A DNA stretch of 64,000 bases from Leifsonia sp. AK011 (GCF_013410945.1 NZ_JACCCH010000001.1:2604001-2668000), one strand, 5' to 3'; shown: positions 27,817-37,865, numbered from the stretch's first letter. Notes: generated by a model not told the origin, from the letters alone. Made by a program: numbers and translations.

Positions 27817-30425
27817 AGTTCTTCGTGAACGGTGAGCCCGTCGACGCCACGCCGCGCCCCGGGCAGGTACTCCGCACGCTGCTGCGCGATCTCGAGCACT
27901 ACGAGGTGAAGAAGGGATGCGACGCCGGGGACTGCGGCGCCTGCACCGTGCTGCTCGACGGCAGTGCCATCCACTCCTGCATCTACCCGGCCCAGCGTCT
28001 TGAGGGCGCGAGCGTCACGACTGTGGCGGGCCTCGGCGACCCCGACCACCTGCATCCCGCGCAGGAGAGCTTCGTCAACGCGGGCGGGTTCCAATGCGGG
28101 TTCTGCACGGCGGGCATGGTGGTCACGGCATCCGCCATCACGTCTGAGGGCCCGGTCGACGAGGCGGAGCTGCCCCGGCTGCTCAAGGGCAACCTATGCC
28201 GCTGCACGGGGTATCGCAGCATCCGTGACGCCATCTGCGGCACCGCCAACACCGAGGTCGCGCCCGCCGGGGATGCCACGGGCCGCTCGGTCGCAGCGCC
28301 CGCTGCGCGCCGCGTGGTGACGGGCCGCGAGCCCTACACTCTCGACTTCACGACAACGGCACTCGCCCACATAGCCGTGCTGCCGAGCCCATATGCCCAC
28401 GCGCGCATACTCTCGATTGACACGACGGCAGCGCTGGCGATGCCCGGCGTGATCGCAGTTCTCGATCATCGCGACTCCCCCGCGACCCTCTTCTCGACCG
28501 GGCGCCACGAGCATCGCACCGACGACCCGGACGACACACTCGTGTTCGATACCGTCGTGCGCTTCCGAGGACAGCGCGTCGCGGCGGTCGTTGCCGAGTC
28601 GGCGGCCGAGGCCGAACTGGCACTTGCCGCGATCGTCGTCGAGTACGAGGAGCTTCCCGCCGTCTTCGACCCCCTCGTGGCACGGGAACCCGGCGCCCCG
28701 CTCGTGCACCCCGGCAAGGGAACCGACCAGCGCGTCTTCGACGCATCCCGCAACACCCTCGCCGAGTTCTCGGGTGAGACGGGCGACGTCGACTCCGCGG
28801 TTCGGGATGCCGCGGCATCCGTCACGGGAACCTGGCAGACCGCACGGGTCAACCACGCAGCGCTCGAGACCCACGCCACGCGCGGCTGGCTCGACTCGGA
28901 CGGCAGGCTCACCCTGCGCACCTCCAGCCAGGTGCCGTACCTCGTGCGCGACGAGCTGTGCCACATCTTCGGGCTCGAGAGCGACCGGGTGCGGGTCTTC
29001 ACCGCTCGGGTCGGCGGCGGCTTCGGCGGCAAGCAGGAACTCTTCACGGAGGACCTCGTGACCCTTGCGGTGCTGAAGACCGGGCGGGCCGTGCAACTGG
29101 AGCTCACGCGCGAGCAGGAGTTCACTGTGACATCCCCCCGCCACCCGATGCGCGTGCGGGTGACGCTCGCGGCCGACGCCGACGGCACGCTCACCGCCAT
29201 GGACGTTGACCAGCTCATGGATACCGGCGCGTACGGCAACCATGGCATCGGCGTGATGTACCACTCGGTGCACGAGTCGGTGAGCGTGTACCGCTGCGCG
29301 AATAAGCGCATCCACGCGCAGTCGGTGTACACGAACAACCTGCCGTCGGGCGCGTTCCGCGGGTACGGACTCGGACAGGTGATCTTCGCGATCGAGTCGG
29401 CGATGGACGAGCTCGCGCGCGAACTCGGGATCGACCCGTTCGAGCTGCGCCGCCGGAACGTGATCGTGCCAGGCGACCGCATGGTCGTCGCCGACCCCGA
29501 TGAGGAGTCCGACCTCGGGATGAACAGCTACGGCCTCGACCAGTGCCTCGACCTCGTCGAGGGGGCCCTGGCCTCCGGTCGCGGACTCCGAGCGCCGGAA
29601 GGATGGGCGCTCGGCCAGGGTATGGCCCTGTCGATGATCGCGACGCTTCCACCGCGTGGGCACTTTGCCGAAGCATCCGTCACCCTGCTCGAGGGCGGCG
29701 ACGTCGAGATCCATGTGGGCACGGCCGAGTTCGGCAACGGCACCACCACCGTGCACGCCCAGCTCGTGGCATCCGTGTTGGGGCTGACGGCCGAGCAGGT
29801 CCACATCAGGCAGTCGGACACCGACGTCATCGGTTACGACACGGGAGCCTTCGGGTCGGCGGGAGTCGTCGTGGCGGGCAAGGCCCTGTACGCGGCGGCC
29901 GTGAACCTACGCGACCAGATCGCCTCGGCGGGCCCGCTGCCCGGGCTCATCGGACGCGGCCACAACGACGGCACGCCACGGTCGGTCGCGTTCAACGTGC
30001 ACGGCTTCCGGGTCGCCGTGAACCCTGCCACCGGCGAGGTGCGCATCCTCCAGTCGGTGCAGGCGGCGGATGCCGGGACCGTCCTCAATCCGGAACAGCT
30101 CCGCGGCCAGCTCGAGGGCGGAACCGCCCAGGCCATCGGGTCGTCGCTGTACGAGGAGGTGCTCCTGGATGGCGCGGGTACCGTGACCACGGCGGCGCTC
30201 CGGAACTACCACATCCCCCAGTACGCGGATGTGCCGTTCACCGAGACGTACTTCGCCGACACCTTCGACGAGCTCGGCCCGCTCGGTGCCAAGTCGATGA
30301 GCGAGGCGCCGTACAACCCGGTGGCGCCGGCCCTCGCCAACGCGGTACGGGATGCTCTTGGCATCCGCCCCTACGAGTTGCCGATGTCGCGCGACCGCCT
30401 CTGGCGGCTGGTCAACCCGACCTAG
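27813..30425 (+). CDS. xanthine dehydrogenase: fused 2Fe-2S and molybdopterin subunit
   Basis: An 870-residue fusion. Residues 1-150 are the two-cluster iron-sulfur domain: C36, C41, C44 and C56 bind the plant-type cluster, and C95, C98, C129 and C131 the second. From about 165 the molybdopterin part begins, with RVGGGFGGKQELFTEDL, PSGAFRGYGLGQ, and near the end GAKSMSEAPYNPVAPA, whose glutamate matches the catalytic base. Together with the FAD subunit it would oxidise hypoxanthine or xanthine to urate, though other aldehydes and heterocycles are possible. Cofactor genes, XdhC and urate oxidase elsewhere in the window support a purine role. Confidence 0.9.
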   Translation: MKFFVNGEPVDATPRPGQVLRTLLRDLEHYEVKKGCDAGDCGACTVLLDGSAIHSCIYPAQRLEGASVTTVAGLGDPDHLHPAQESFVNAGGFQCGFCTAGMVVTASAITSEGPVDEAELPRLLKGNLCRCTGYRSIRDAICGTANTEVAPAGDATGRSVAAPAARRVVTGREPYTLDFTTTALAHIAVLPSPYAHARILSIDTTAALAMPGVIAVLDHRDSPATLFSTGRHEHRTDDPDDTLVFDTVVRFRGQRVAAVVAESAAEAELALAAIVVEYEELPAVFDPLVAREPGAPLVHPGKGTDQRVFDASRNTLAEFSGETGDVDSAVRDAAASVTGTWQTARVNHAALETHATRGWLDSDGRLTLRTSSQVPYLVRDELCHIFGLESDRVRVFTARVGGGFGGKQELFTEDLVTLAVLKTGRAVQLELTREQEFTVTSPRHPMRVRVTLAADADGTLTAMDVDQLMDTGAYGNHGIGVMYHSVHESVSVYRCANKRIHAQSVYTNNLPSGAFRGYGLGQVIFAIESAMDELARELGIDPFELRRRNVIVPGDRMVVADPDEESDLGMNSYGLDQCLDLVEGALASGRGLRAPEGWALGQGMALSMIATLPPRGHFAEASVTLLEGGDVEIHVGTAEFGNGTTTVHAQLVASVLGLTAEQVHIRQSDTDVIGYDTGAFGSAGVVVAGKALYAAAVNLRDQIASAGPLPGLIGRGHNDGTPRSVAFNVHGFRVAVNPATGEVRILQSVQAADAGTVLNPEQLRGQLEGGTAQAIGSSLYEEVLLDGAGTVTTAALRNYHIPQYADVPFTETYFADTFDELGPLGAKSMSEAPYNPVAPALANAVRDALGIRPYELPMSRDRLWRLVNPT

Positions 30426-30731
30426 CGCCCCCTCGGGTCTGTCCTCCATCGCAAAACGCGCGCTGGTTGACAAGAAGCGCGCACATCTGGGCGCTCCTCG
30501 TCACTTTGGTCGCTTCCAGCGATCGCGCGCCGACGCTTACGAGCCGTGGCACGCGGGCGGTGGCACGCGGTGGGCGCCTGCCCAAGAGTCGCCCACAGGG
30601 CGTACCGCGAATGCGGCGTCCCCACTCGCCCGCTCGTACTGCCCTCAGAGTGACAAGACGCGATGAAAGTTGCACGACACTTGCCAAGCAGCGCGCTCTT
30701 TGCGGAGTTAATGCCCCGTTGAAGCGCCGGG
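30426..30731. repeat. 306-base gap with split family B repeat
   Basis: No gene is seen. Near 30452-30490 the sequence AAAACGCGCGCTGGTTGACA followed by AGAAGCGCGCACAT resembles the left half, and near 30680-30712 CTTGCCAAGCAGCGCGCTCT resembles the right half, of the compact repeat at 33010-33092. About 190 bases of unrelated sequence lie between the halves. Confidence 0.55.
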
Positions 30732-31637
30732 TCAGTGAGGTTGCGAGGCCCCGAGCGACGCGTGAATCGCCCCGGTCGTGGTCGCGAGCGGAGCCGTCGT
30801 CGCACCGGAGCGCACCGCGAGCACCTCGGCAAGGATCGACACGGCCGTCTCCTCGGGGGTGGATGCCCCGACATCCAGCCCGATCGGAGACCGAAGCCGC
30901 GCGATCGCGTCCTCACTCGCACCGCGCTCGCGCAGCGAGGCCACCCGCCGCTCGTGGGTGGTGCGCGAGCCCATCGCACCGACGAAACCCGCTGGCGACG
31001 CGAGGGCGAGCTCCACCAGTTCGGCATCGAAGCGCGCGTCGTGGCTCAGCACACAGATGGCGGAGTTCGAGTCGATGGATGCCCCGCGCAGGTACTCCGT
31101 CGGCCACTGCACCACGACCTCAGCGCCCGGAAACCGCGCTGGTGTCGCGAAGAGCGGCCGCGGATCGCACACCGTGACGCGGTACCCGAGTACGCCAGCT
31201 GCCGCGGCGAGCGCCGACGAGAACTCCATGGCGCCGAAGATGATCATGCGGCGCTCCACGGGCGCCGGTTCGGTGTAGTCGCGGCATACCTCGATCGGTG
31301 CAGAGTCGCCGAGCGCCGCCAACAGCGAGGGCGTCAGCATCTGCACGTGCACCCTGATCTGCCCGCCGCACGTGAGTCCGACGCTGAAGGCTGTTTCGTC
31401 GTCGACCCCGTAGTCGACGGTGCGCGGCTCGCCGTCGGCGAGCACCTCCTCGCACACGTCGACAACAGCACCCTCGACGCATCCACCGGCGATCGATCCG
31501 ATCACCGCGCTGCCGTCGTAGGCCATCGACGTGCCCACGGTGCGGGGCGCGCTACCTTCAACGGAGATCGCCGTGGCGACTGCGATCGGGCGACCTGCGG
31601 CCGACGCCGCGAGAAGACGATCCGCGATCTCGTGCAT
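30732..31637 (-). CDS. xdhC: XdhC/CoxI-family molybdenum hydroxylase maturation protein
   Basis: A 301-residue protein of the XdhC/CoxF group that sulfurates or inserts the cofactor of molybdenum hydroxylases. The N-terminal domain has VATAISVEGSAPRTVGTSMA and IAGGCVEGAVVD (the conserved GGC-E). The C-terminal Rossmann-like part has VCDPRPLFATPARFPGA, VLSHDARFDAELVELAL and YVGAMGSR-like GFVGAMGSRTTHERR. The ATG at 31637 fits the family start. It is convergent with the XDH genes and divergent from the amidohydrolase. Confidence 0.92.
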   Translation of the reverse strand: MHEIADRLLAASAAGRPIAVATAISVEGSAPRTVGTSMAYDGSAVIGSIAGGCVEGAVVDVCEEVLADGEPRTVDYGVDDETAFSVGLTCGGQIRVHVQMLTPSLLAALGDSAPIEVCRDYTEPAPVERRMIIFGAMEFSSALAAAAGVLGYRVTVCDPRPLFATPARFPGAEVVVQWPTEYLRGASIDSNSAICVLSHDARFDAELVELALASPAGFVGAMGSRTTHERRVASLRERGASEDAIARLRSPIGLDVGASTPEETAVSILAEVLAVRSGATTAPLATTTGAIHASLGASQPH

Positions 31638-31723
31638 GGCTCCAGCGTCGCACACCGACGGTTTCGTCGGTGTGAACGCGGGCCGTAACTCCACCGACAC
31701 GACCCGGTGCTAGAAACGACACC

Positions 31724-32995
31724 ATGCTGACCATCACGGGTGCCACCGCCATCGTCGTCGACGACCACACCGAGACGACGGGCGACCTCCACCTCGCCGA
31801 CGGCCTCGTCGCCGCAACCGCGCCGGGTGCAGAAACACTCGACGCGAGCGGATGCATCGTCACCCCCGGTCTCGTCAACGCTCACCATCACCTCCTCCAG
31901 ACCGCCTTCCGCACCCTGCCCGGCACGCGCGGCGTTCCCATGGCGCAGTGGCTGCCCACGATGGCAGCCGCGTACGCCGAGGTTGGGGTGGATGCCGAGC
32001 TCGCCTCGGTGGCGGCATCCGTCGGCCTCGCCGAAGCGCTGCTCTCCGGGGTCACCACGGTGGCCGACCACCACCTGACATGGCCCAGCGGCGCGGATAC
32101 CGTCGCCATCGCGACGGCGACGGCCGATGCCGCCGCGTCACTCGGGGCCAGGCTGGTGTTCGTGCGCGGCTCTGCTCGCGACGATCCGCAGGAGGCCGCG
32201 GCATCCGCCGATGCGATCGCTACGGCTTTAGCCCCGCGCACGCTCGACGGGATGCTGCAACTCGCGGTCGGCCCGGCCGGCGTGCACAGCGACTCCCGCG
32301 AGACCTTCGAGCTGCTCGGCGAGGTCGCGGCGAAGCACGGACTCCGCAGGCGCACCCAGTCGAACGAGCAGGTCGACGTCACGATCGCGCTCGAGAAGTA
32401 CGGACGCCGCCCCATCGACCTTCTCGAGGAGTGGGGCTGGCTCGCCGACGATGTCACGCTCGCCCACCTGTGCGACGTCACGCCCGAGGAGATAGCGCGA
32501 CTCGCTTCGGCGGGCGTGACCGCGACCCATGCACCCGGATGCGACCTGCCGATGGGCTGGGGCATCGCTCCGGTCGCCGCCCTGAAGGCAGCCGGCATCC
32601 CCGTCGGTCTCGGCACGAGCGGCGGCGGCAGCAACGACGCGGGACACCTGCTCGCGGATGCCCGGCTCGCGATGCAGGTCGCGCCGCTGGTCGGCCCGCC
32701 GATCGCCGCGCGCGAGGTGCTCGGTATGGCCATGGCCGGTTCGGCCGCCGGACTCGGCCGCCCCGAACTCGGCACCCTGCGGGAGGGCTCCGCCGCGGAC
32801 CTCTGCCTGTGGGATGTCTCGGGGGCCGCCGATGCCGGCGTCGCCGACCCCGTCGCCGGTCTCCTCTGGGCCAGCCCCGGCCGTCGTCCCCGCCACGTCG
32901 TGGTTGCTGGCCACGTCGTGGTGCGGGACTACGAACTCGTCACCGCCGACGAACACGAACTCGTGGCATCCCTCGCCGCACGCCTTGCCCGCTGA
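31724..32995 (+). CDS. amidohydrolase of the 8-oxoguanine deaminase/AtzB group with altered metal site
   Basis: A 423-residue subtype III amidohydrolase. The first ligand pair is present (H54 and H56 in NAHHHLLQT), and overall sequence, including GSNDAGHLLADARLAM, follows 8-oxoguanine deaminases and hydroxyatrazine hydrolases. Two catalytic positions differ: the usual H-T-H-L-A-E strand reads RTQSNE (Q212 for the ligand His) and the usual V-D-G-S reads TSGG (S299 for the ligand Asp). The enzyme may have lost metal binding or evolved another chemistry. Context with XDH and XdhC points to purines. It is divergent from xdhC. Confidence 0.85.
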   Translation: MLTITGATAIVVDDHTETTGDLHLADGLVAATAPGAETLDASGCIVTPGLVNAHHHLLQTAFRTLPGTRGVPMAQWLPTMAAAYAEVGVDAELASVAASVGLAEALLSGVTTVADHHLTWPSGADTVAIATATADAAASLGARLVFVRGSARDDPQEAAASADAIATALAPRTLDGMLQLAVGPAGVHSDSRETFELLGEVAAKHGLRRRTQSNEQVDVTIALEKYGRRPIDLLEEWGWLADDVTLAHLCDVTPEEIARLASAGVTATHAPGCDLPMGWGIAPVAALKAAGIPVGLGTSGGGSNDAGHLLADARLAMQVAPLVGPPIAAREVLGMAMAGSAAGLGRPELGTLREGSAADLCLWDVSGAADAGVADPVAGLLWASPGRRPRHVVVAGHVVVRDYELVTADEHELVASLAARLAR

Positions 32996-33009
32996 CACCC
33001 CCCACGGGC

Positions 33010-33092
33010 TGATCTGCCAAACAGCGCGCTGATGTACAAGAGGCGCGCACCTTTCAACGCAGGTTGCTAAGGAGCGCGCTTTTTGTGGAATG
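33010..33092. repeat. compact family B repeat
   Basis: The gap between the amidohydrolase and the reductase gene contains CAAACAGCGCGCTGATGTAC, then AAGAGGCGCGCACC, then GTTGCTAAGGAGCGCGCTTT followed by TTGTGG. Shared cores with the repeat at 12418-12489 and the split copy at 30452-30712 define the family. Confidence 0.7.
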
Positions 33093-33131
33093 GATACCCG
33101 GGGTGGGCGGGTGTGCGTTGCCGCAGCGAGG

Positions 33132-34082
33132 TTAGAGCTCGAGCACCAGGCGAGGGCACGCGGAGCGGGAGACGCACGGGTACATGACGGTGTTCGCCGC
33201 CTGCTCGTCGGGGGTGAGGATCGAGTCGCGGTGGTCGACCTCGCCCTCCATCACCTGGGTCTCGCACGTGCCGCACGTTCCCTCGCGGCACGAGGAGAGC
33301 AGCAGCACGCCAGCCTCCTCGATCACCTCGAGCACCGTCTTCTCCGGCGGCACCTCGAGCGTGAGCCCCGAGTAGGCGAGCTCCACCTCGAACGGGCCAG
33401 CCAGCACGGGCGGCCCGACCTCCTTCGGTTCAAAGCGCTCGACCTTCAGCTGGCGCCCACGCGCGGCGACCTCGACGGCTTCGATGAGTCGCGCTGGCCC
33501 GCAGCAGTACGTGGTCGTGAACGGTTTGAGGTCCGCAAATAGCGCCGAAAGGTCGAGCCGCGCGCCCTCATCGGCAGCGTGAACAGTCACCTGCGACGGG
33601 TACGCAGACACGAGCTCATCCAGCAGTGCCATCGTCGACCGCGAGCGCCCCGCGTATTCGAGACGGAAGTCGACACCGGCCGCCGCAGCCGAGGCCACCA
33701 TGGCCGAGATCGGCGTGATGCCGATGCCGCCGGCGATGAAGAGGTAGCTCGTGCCCTTCTCCGGCACGAATTCGAAGTGGTTGCTCGGCCCCGCGATCGT
33801 GATGGTGTCACCGACCGAGCGCTCGTGCATCCATCGGGATCCACCGCGACCGTCGTCCTCACGCAGCACTCCAATACGCCACGTGGGGTCGCCGGGCACT
33901 CCGCAGAGCGAGTACTGCCTGGCATCCCCGTCGGGCAGCAGCACGTCGATGTGCGACCCCGGCTGCCATCGAGGCAGAGGAGCGCCGGATGTCGCGGCCA
34001 GCTCGAACAATGCGATGCCCTCGGCTCCGCGGCTCTTGCCGACGATGACGGCTTCGAACTCGCCGGTCACGTGTGCCGTCAT
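33132..34082 (-). CDS. PDR/VanB-type reductase (FMN/NAD domain plus C-terminal 2Fe-2S ferredoxin)
   Basis: A 316-residue reductase. Residues ~1-220 hold the flavin and NAD domains (RQYSLCGVPGD for FMN, FIAGGIGITPISAM for NAD, TYCCGPARLIEAV), and the last ~85 carry a plant-type ferredoxin with CREGTCGTCETQVMEGEVDHRD and a final cysteine in VMYPCVSR. Such proteins feed electrons to Rieske oxygenases; none is in the window. The ATG at 34082 overlaps the regulator stop (ATGA), so the reductase is co-translated with the XRE-cupin gene and probably belongs to its regulon. Confidence 0.92.
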   Translation of the reverse strand: MTAHVTGEFEAVIVGKSRGAEGIALFELAATSGAPLPRWQPGSHIDVLLPDGDARQYSLCGVPGDPTWRIGVLREDDGRGGSRWMHERSVGDTITIAGPSNHFEFVPEKGTSYLFIAGGIGITPISAMVASAAAAGVDFRLEYAGRSRSTMALLDELVSAYPSQVTVHAADEGARLDLSALFADLKPFTTTYCCGPARLIEAVEVAARGRQLKVERFEPKEVGPPVLAGPFEVELAYSGLTLEVPPEKTVLEVIEEAGVLLLSSCREGTCGTCETQVMEGEVDHRDSILTPDEQAANTVMYPCVSRSACPRLVLEL

Positions 34083-34666
34083 AGCTTGCGGGGCCTCTCC
34101 TTGACCACGAACAACCGGAAACCCCCTGGGCTCACCGCCCGCCACCGGTGCGGGGTTCCCCCACCGTAATAGAGCGAATCTCCGGGCTCCAAAATGAGCG
34201 TCCCCTCCGGCCCGAGATCGACCTCGACCGCACCCTCGATCACGTTGAGGAACTCGTCCTCCTCGTGGGCGAAGTAGTCGCCGAACGTCTCGTTGTTGCC
34301 CGTGAACTCCATCGGATGGAATCGACGGATGCCGTGGACGAGCATGCGGGCCTCACCCTCGGCGTAGTGGCCCCTCGTTCCCTCCCCCGCGCGCACGACG
34401 GTCGCTGCCCGATCGATCACCGAGTCCTGTTCCTCTGCTGCGGCGATGAGCTCGAGCTGGCTGGTGCCGAGCGCCCGAGCGATCTTCTCGAGCGAGACCA
34501 TGCTGGGTCGCGCAAGGCCCCGTTCGAGCTGGCTCAGGAACGGGTGCGACAGGTCGGAGTCCGCGGCGAGTTGCACGAGCGTGAATCCTCGAGCGCGTCG
34601 AAGTTCGCGAATTCGGCTGCCAATGAGCTCGGCCTGTCGATCGAGCGCGGCGGTCAGGGTTGTGAC
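34079..34666 (-). CDS. XRE-family regulator with cupin domain; unusual start codon
   Basis: Residues of the N-terminal helix-turn-helix (SRIRELRRARGFTLVQLAAD, SDLSHPFLSQLERG, PSMVSLEKIARALG) precede a cupin domain (DYFAHEEDEFLNVIEG, ILEPGDSLYYGGGTPHRW). The first ATG/GTG/TTG codon in frame, a GTG at 34576, would cut off the first helices. The frame is open further upstream, and a GGAGGAG ribosome site (34673-34679) points, at six bases, to GTC at 34664-34666, which would give 195 residues of normal domain content. Either GTC is used, or the start codon was lost by one substitution or misread. Divergent from the catabolic operon. Confidence 0.8.
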   Translation of the reverse strand, partial: VTTLTAALDRQAELIGSRIRELRRARGFTLVQLAADSDLSHPFLSQLERGLARPSMVSLEKIARALGTSQLELIAAAEEQDSVIDRAATVVRAGEGTRGHYAEGEARMLVHGIRRFHPMEFTGNNETFGDYFAHEEDEFLNVIEGAVEVDLGPEGTLILEPGDSLYYGGGTPHRWRAVSPGGFRLFVVKERPRKL

Positions 34667-34799
34667 TGGGGTCTCCTCCGGTGGGCTGAGCCACCAGAAC
34701 TATCACAGCGCGGAGGAGCCCCACGAGTGAATTAGTCTGAATTAACACGTGGAAATGATCGCGTTACGTGCCAGAAACGCGGGATCCCTAGATTCGAAC

Positions 34800-34818
34800 A
34801 TGTTGAGAGCATCAACAT
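34800..34818. promoter_or_regulatory. 19-bp palindrome upstream of the catabolic operon
   Basis: ATGTTGA-GAGCA-TCAACAT has perfect seven-base arms and lies 64 bases before the first gene of the operon and about 130 bases from the divergent XRE-cupin regulator. It is a plausible operator for that regulator; binding is inference. Confidence 0.55.
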
Positions 34819-34882
34819 TCGCGTGCTACCAGCCCAATGAAGCGGTGGGGGCATTCCACCCCGAACTCGAAGGCCAAATCGC

Positions 34883-36127
34883 GTGACACTACTTCCCCTG
34901 CAGCTATCGCAGTTGAGGAACGCCACGCTCCCTGACGGGTCCACCTGCGACGTCGAACTCATCGACGACGTCGTCCGCGGTGTGCGTCCCTCCGAGGGCC
35001 GCCCGGCGGAGGTCGGGTCGTCCGAACTGGACCTGACCGGCTTCATGTTGCTGCCTGCAGCAGCGGAGCCGCACGCGCACCTCGATAAGGCGCTGACCTG
35101 GGACCTCATCAACCCCCCGGCCGGCGATCTCGTGCAGGCCATCGCGTCCTGGCAGGAGTACTCGGCGGGCATGACCGTCGAGTCGATCGCCGACCGCGCT
35201 CGAACCCAGGCCCTCGCGATGCTCCGCAACGGCACGACCGCGATCCGCTGCCACGTCGACATCCTGCTCGGCCCGGAGCCCCTTCGCGGGGTGCAGGCCC
35301 TCGTGCAGGTGCGTGACGAACTCGCCGACCTCATCGACATCGAGCTCGTCGCCCTCGCCGGATGGCAGGCGACGGATGCCGCGGTCGAAGCCGCCCTCGA
35401 CCTCGGAGTCGATCTCGTGGGGGGCGCACCGCACCTCGCGCCCGACCCGAGCGCCGATCTCCGACGACTGCTGGCCATCGCTTCCCGCCGCGGCGTCGGT
35501 GTGGACCTCCACACCGACGAGGGCCTCACGGGCCACCTGACGATCATCGAGTACGCACGCATCGTCCGCGACTGGCAGCAGCCCGTCTCCGCCGGCCACT
35601 GCGTGCGCCTCGGCACCCTCGAGGCGTCCGAACTCGATGAGGTCATCGCTGAGGTGCTCGCGAGCAACATCGGCATCGTGTCGCTGCCGATCACCAACCT
35701 CTACCTGCAGGGCTGGGACCACCCGGTCTCGACACCTCGCGGCCTCACCGCGCTGCGCGCTCTCATCGACGCGGGCGTTCGCGTCGGTGCAGGAGCCGAC
35801 AACGTGCGCGACCCGTTCAACCCGGTGGGGCGCAGCGATGCGTTCGAGACCGCATCCCTCCTCGTGACCGCTGGCCACCTCTCGCTCGAGGAGGCCTGGT
35901 CGACGGTGAGCACGGGTTCCCGCTCCGTCATGTCGCTGCCTCCGGCCGGCGTCTCGGTGGGTTCGCGCGCCGAGCTCGTCGCCGTGCGCGGGTCGAGCCT
36001 CTCCGACGTGATCGCCAACGCCCCGGCCGACCGCTTCGTCATCCACGCGGGTCGACTCGTCGCCCGCAGCCACGTCGTCACCGACATGGCCATCCCCGCA
36101 CGATTCCCCCAATTGGAAATGAGGTGA
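34883..36127 (+). CDS. cytosine-deaminase-like amidohydrolase
   Basis: A 414-residue metal-dependent hydrolase of the CodA/AtzC group. The metal pair is in EPHAHLDKALT near residue 55, the later His in DLHTDEGLTG near 213 and VSAGHCVRLG near 240, and the Asp in GADNVRDPFNPVGRSD near 305. These match cytosine and isopropylammelide deaminases, which release ammonia or amines from pyrimidine-like or triazine rings. It starts at a GTG with GAAGG nine bases upstream and leads an operon with an ABC transporter and two oxidoreductases. The actual substrate is unknown. Confidence 0.9.
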   Translation: MTLLPLQLSQLRNATLPDGSTCDVELIDDVVRGVRPSEGRPAEVGSSELDLTGFMLLPAAAEPHAHLDKALTWDLINPPAGDLVQAIASWQEYSAGMTVESIADRARTQALAMLRNGTTAIRCHVDILLGPEPLRGVQALVQVRDELADLIDIELVALAGWQATDAAVEAALDLGVDLVGGAPHLAPDPSADLRRLLAIASRRGVGVDLHTDEGLTGHLTIIEYARIVRDWQQPVSAGHCVRLGTLEASELDEVIAEVLASNIGIVSLPITNLYLQGWDHPVSTPRGLTALRALIDAGVRVGAGADNVRDPFNPVGRSDAFETASLLVTAGHLSLEEAWSTVSTGSRSVMSLPPAGVSVGSRAELVAVRGSSLSDVIANAPADRFVIHAGRLVARSHVVTDMAIPARFPQLEMR

Positions 36128-36132
36128 CTCCC

Positions 36133-36902
<770 letters not shown>

Positions 36903-36903
<1 letters not shown>

Positions 36904-37766
36904 TGTCCGAGACAGTTCTCACCGCAAACGACGACATGGTCGTTCCAGCTCCCGCGACCGGGGGCACCCCGCACCGGCGCCAGCTGCCGCACGGCCCGGG
37001 CAAGATCCTCCTGTGGGGGCCACCGCTGCTCGTGCTCGCCGCAGTGATCGGCGCCTGGTACTTCATCTCACTCGTGATTCTCGGCACGAGGTCGTTCCTT
37101 CTTCCGCCGCCGAACGAGGTGCTGGGCACCCTCCTCGTCGAGAAGACCCGAATGGATGTCATCGACGCCTTCCTGAGCACGGCGCAGGTTGCGGTGCTCG
37201 GCCTCATCATCGCGTCGGTCATCGGCATCGCCTGGGCGATCCTGATGAACGTCGCGCGGTGGGTGGAGCGGTCGACATTCCCGTACGCAGTGATCCTCCA
37301 GGCCGTGCCCATTCTCGCCATCGCACCGGTCATCTCGATCTGGGTCACCGATGCGTTCTGGGCTCGCACCATCGTCTGTGTGCTCATCGCACTCTTCCCG
37401 ATGGTGTCCAACACCCTCTTCGGACTGCAGTCGGTCGACCGCAGTCATCGGGAGCTCTTCAAACTGCAGAAGGCCTCGCGGTTCACGGTGCTCCGCAAGC
37501 TCGAGCTCCCGGCGGCCACTCCGGCGATCTTCGCTGGCCTGCGCATTTCGGCGGGACTTGCTGTCGTCGGAGCGATCGTCGGCGACTTCTTCTTCCAGAA
37601 GGGAGAGCTCGGGCTCGGTGCTCTCATGCGCAAGTACCAGAGCCGCGTCGACAACGCTGAGCTTCTCGCCACCGTGCTTGTCGCGGTGGTCTTCGGAGTG
37701 CTCGTCTTCCTGCTGTTCGGCCTGCTCGCGCGGCTCGCCGTCGGCAAGTGGTACGACTACAGCTGA
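36903..37766 (+). CDS. ABC transporter permease, NitT/TauT type
   Basis: A 287-residue inner-membrane permease with about six helices. The EAA-like loop that contacts the ATPase is ELFKLQKASRFTVLRKLELPAATPAIFAGLRISAG-like, near residues 180-215; only its conserved G and P positions matter here. PPPNEVLGTL and LQAVPILAIAPVISIW are typical of the SsuC/TauC group. It overlaps the ATPase gene by one base and precedes the binding-protein gene by 99 bases. Confidence 0.93.
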
Positions 37767-37865
37767 TTCCACCGGGCACAGCACGCCGCGGCATCCGCTC
37801 CCCAAGAAAAACCCACAGACCAACCTGACCCCCTGCACCACACACCAAACACAGAAGGAGATCCA

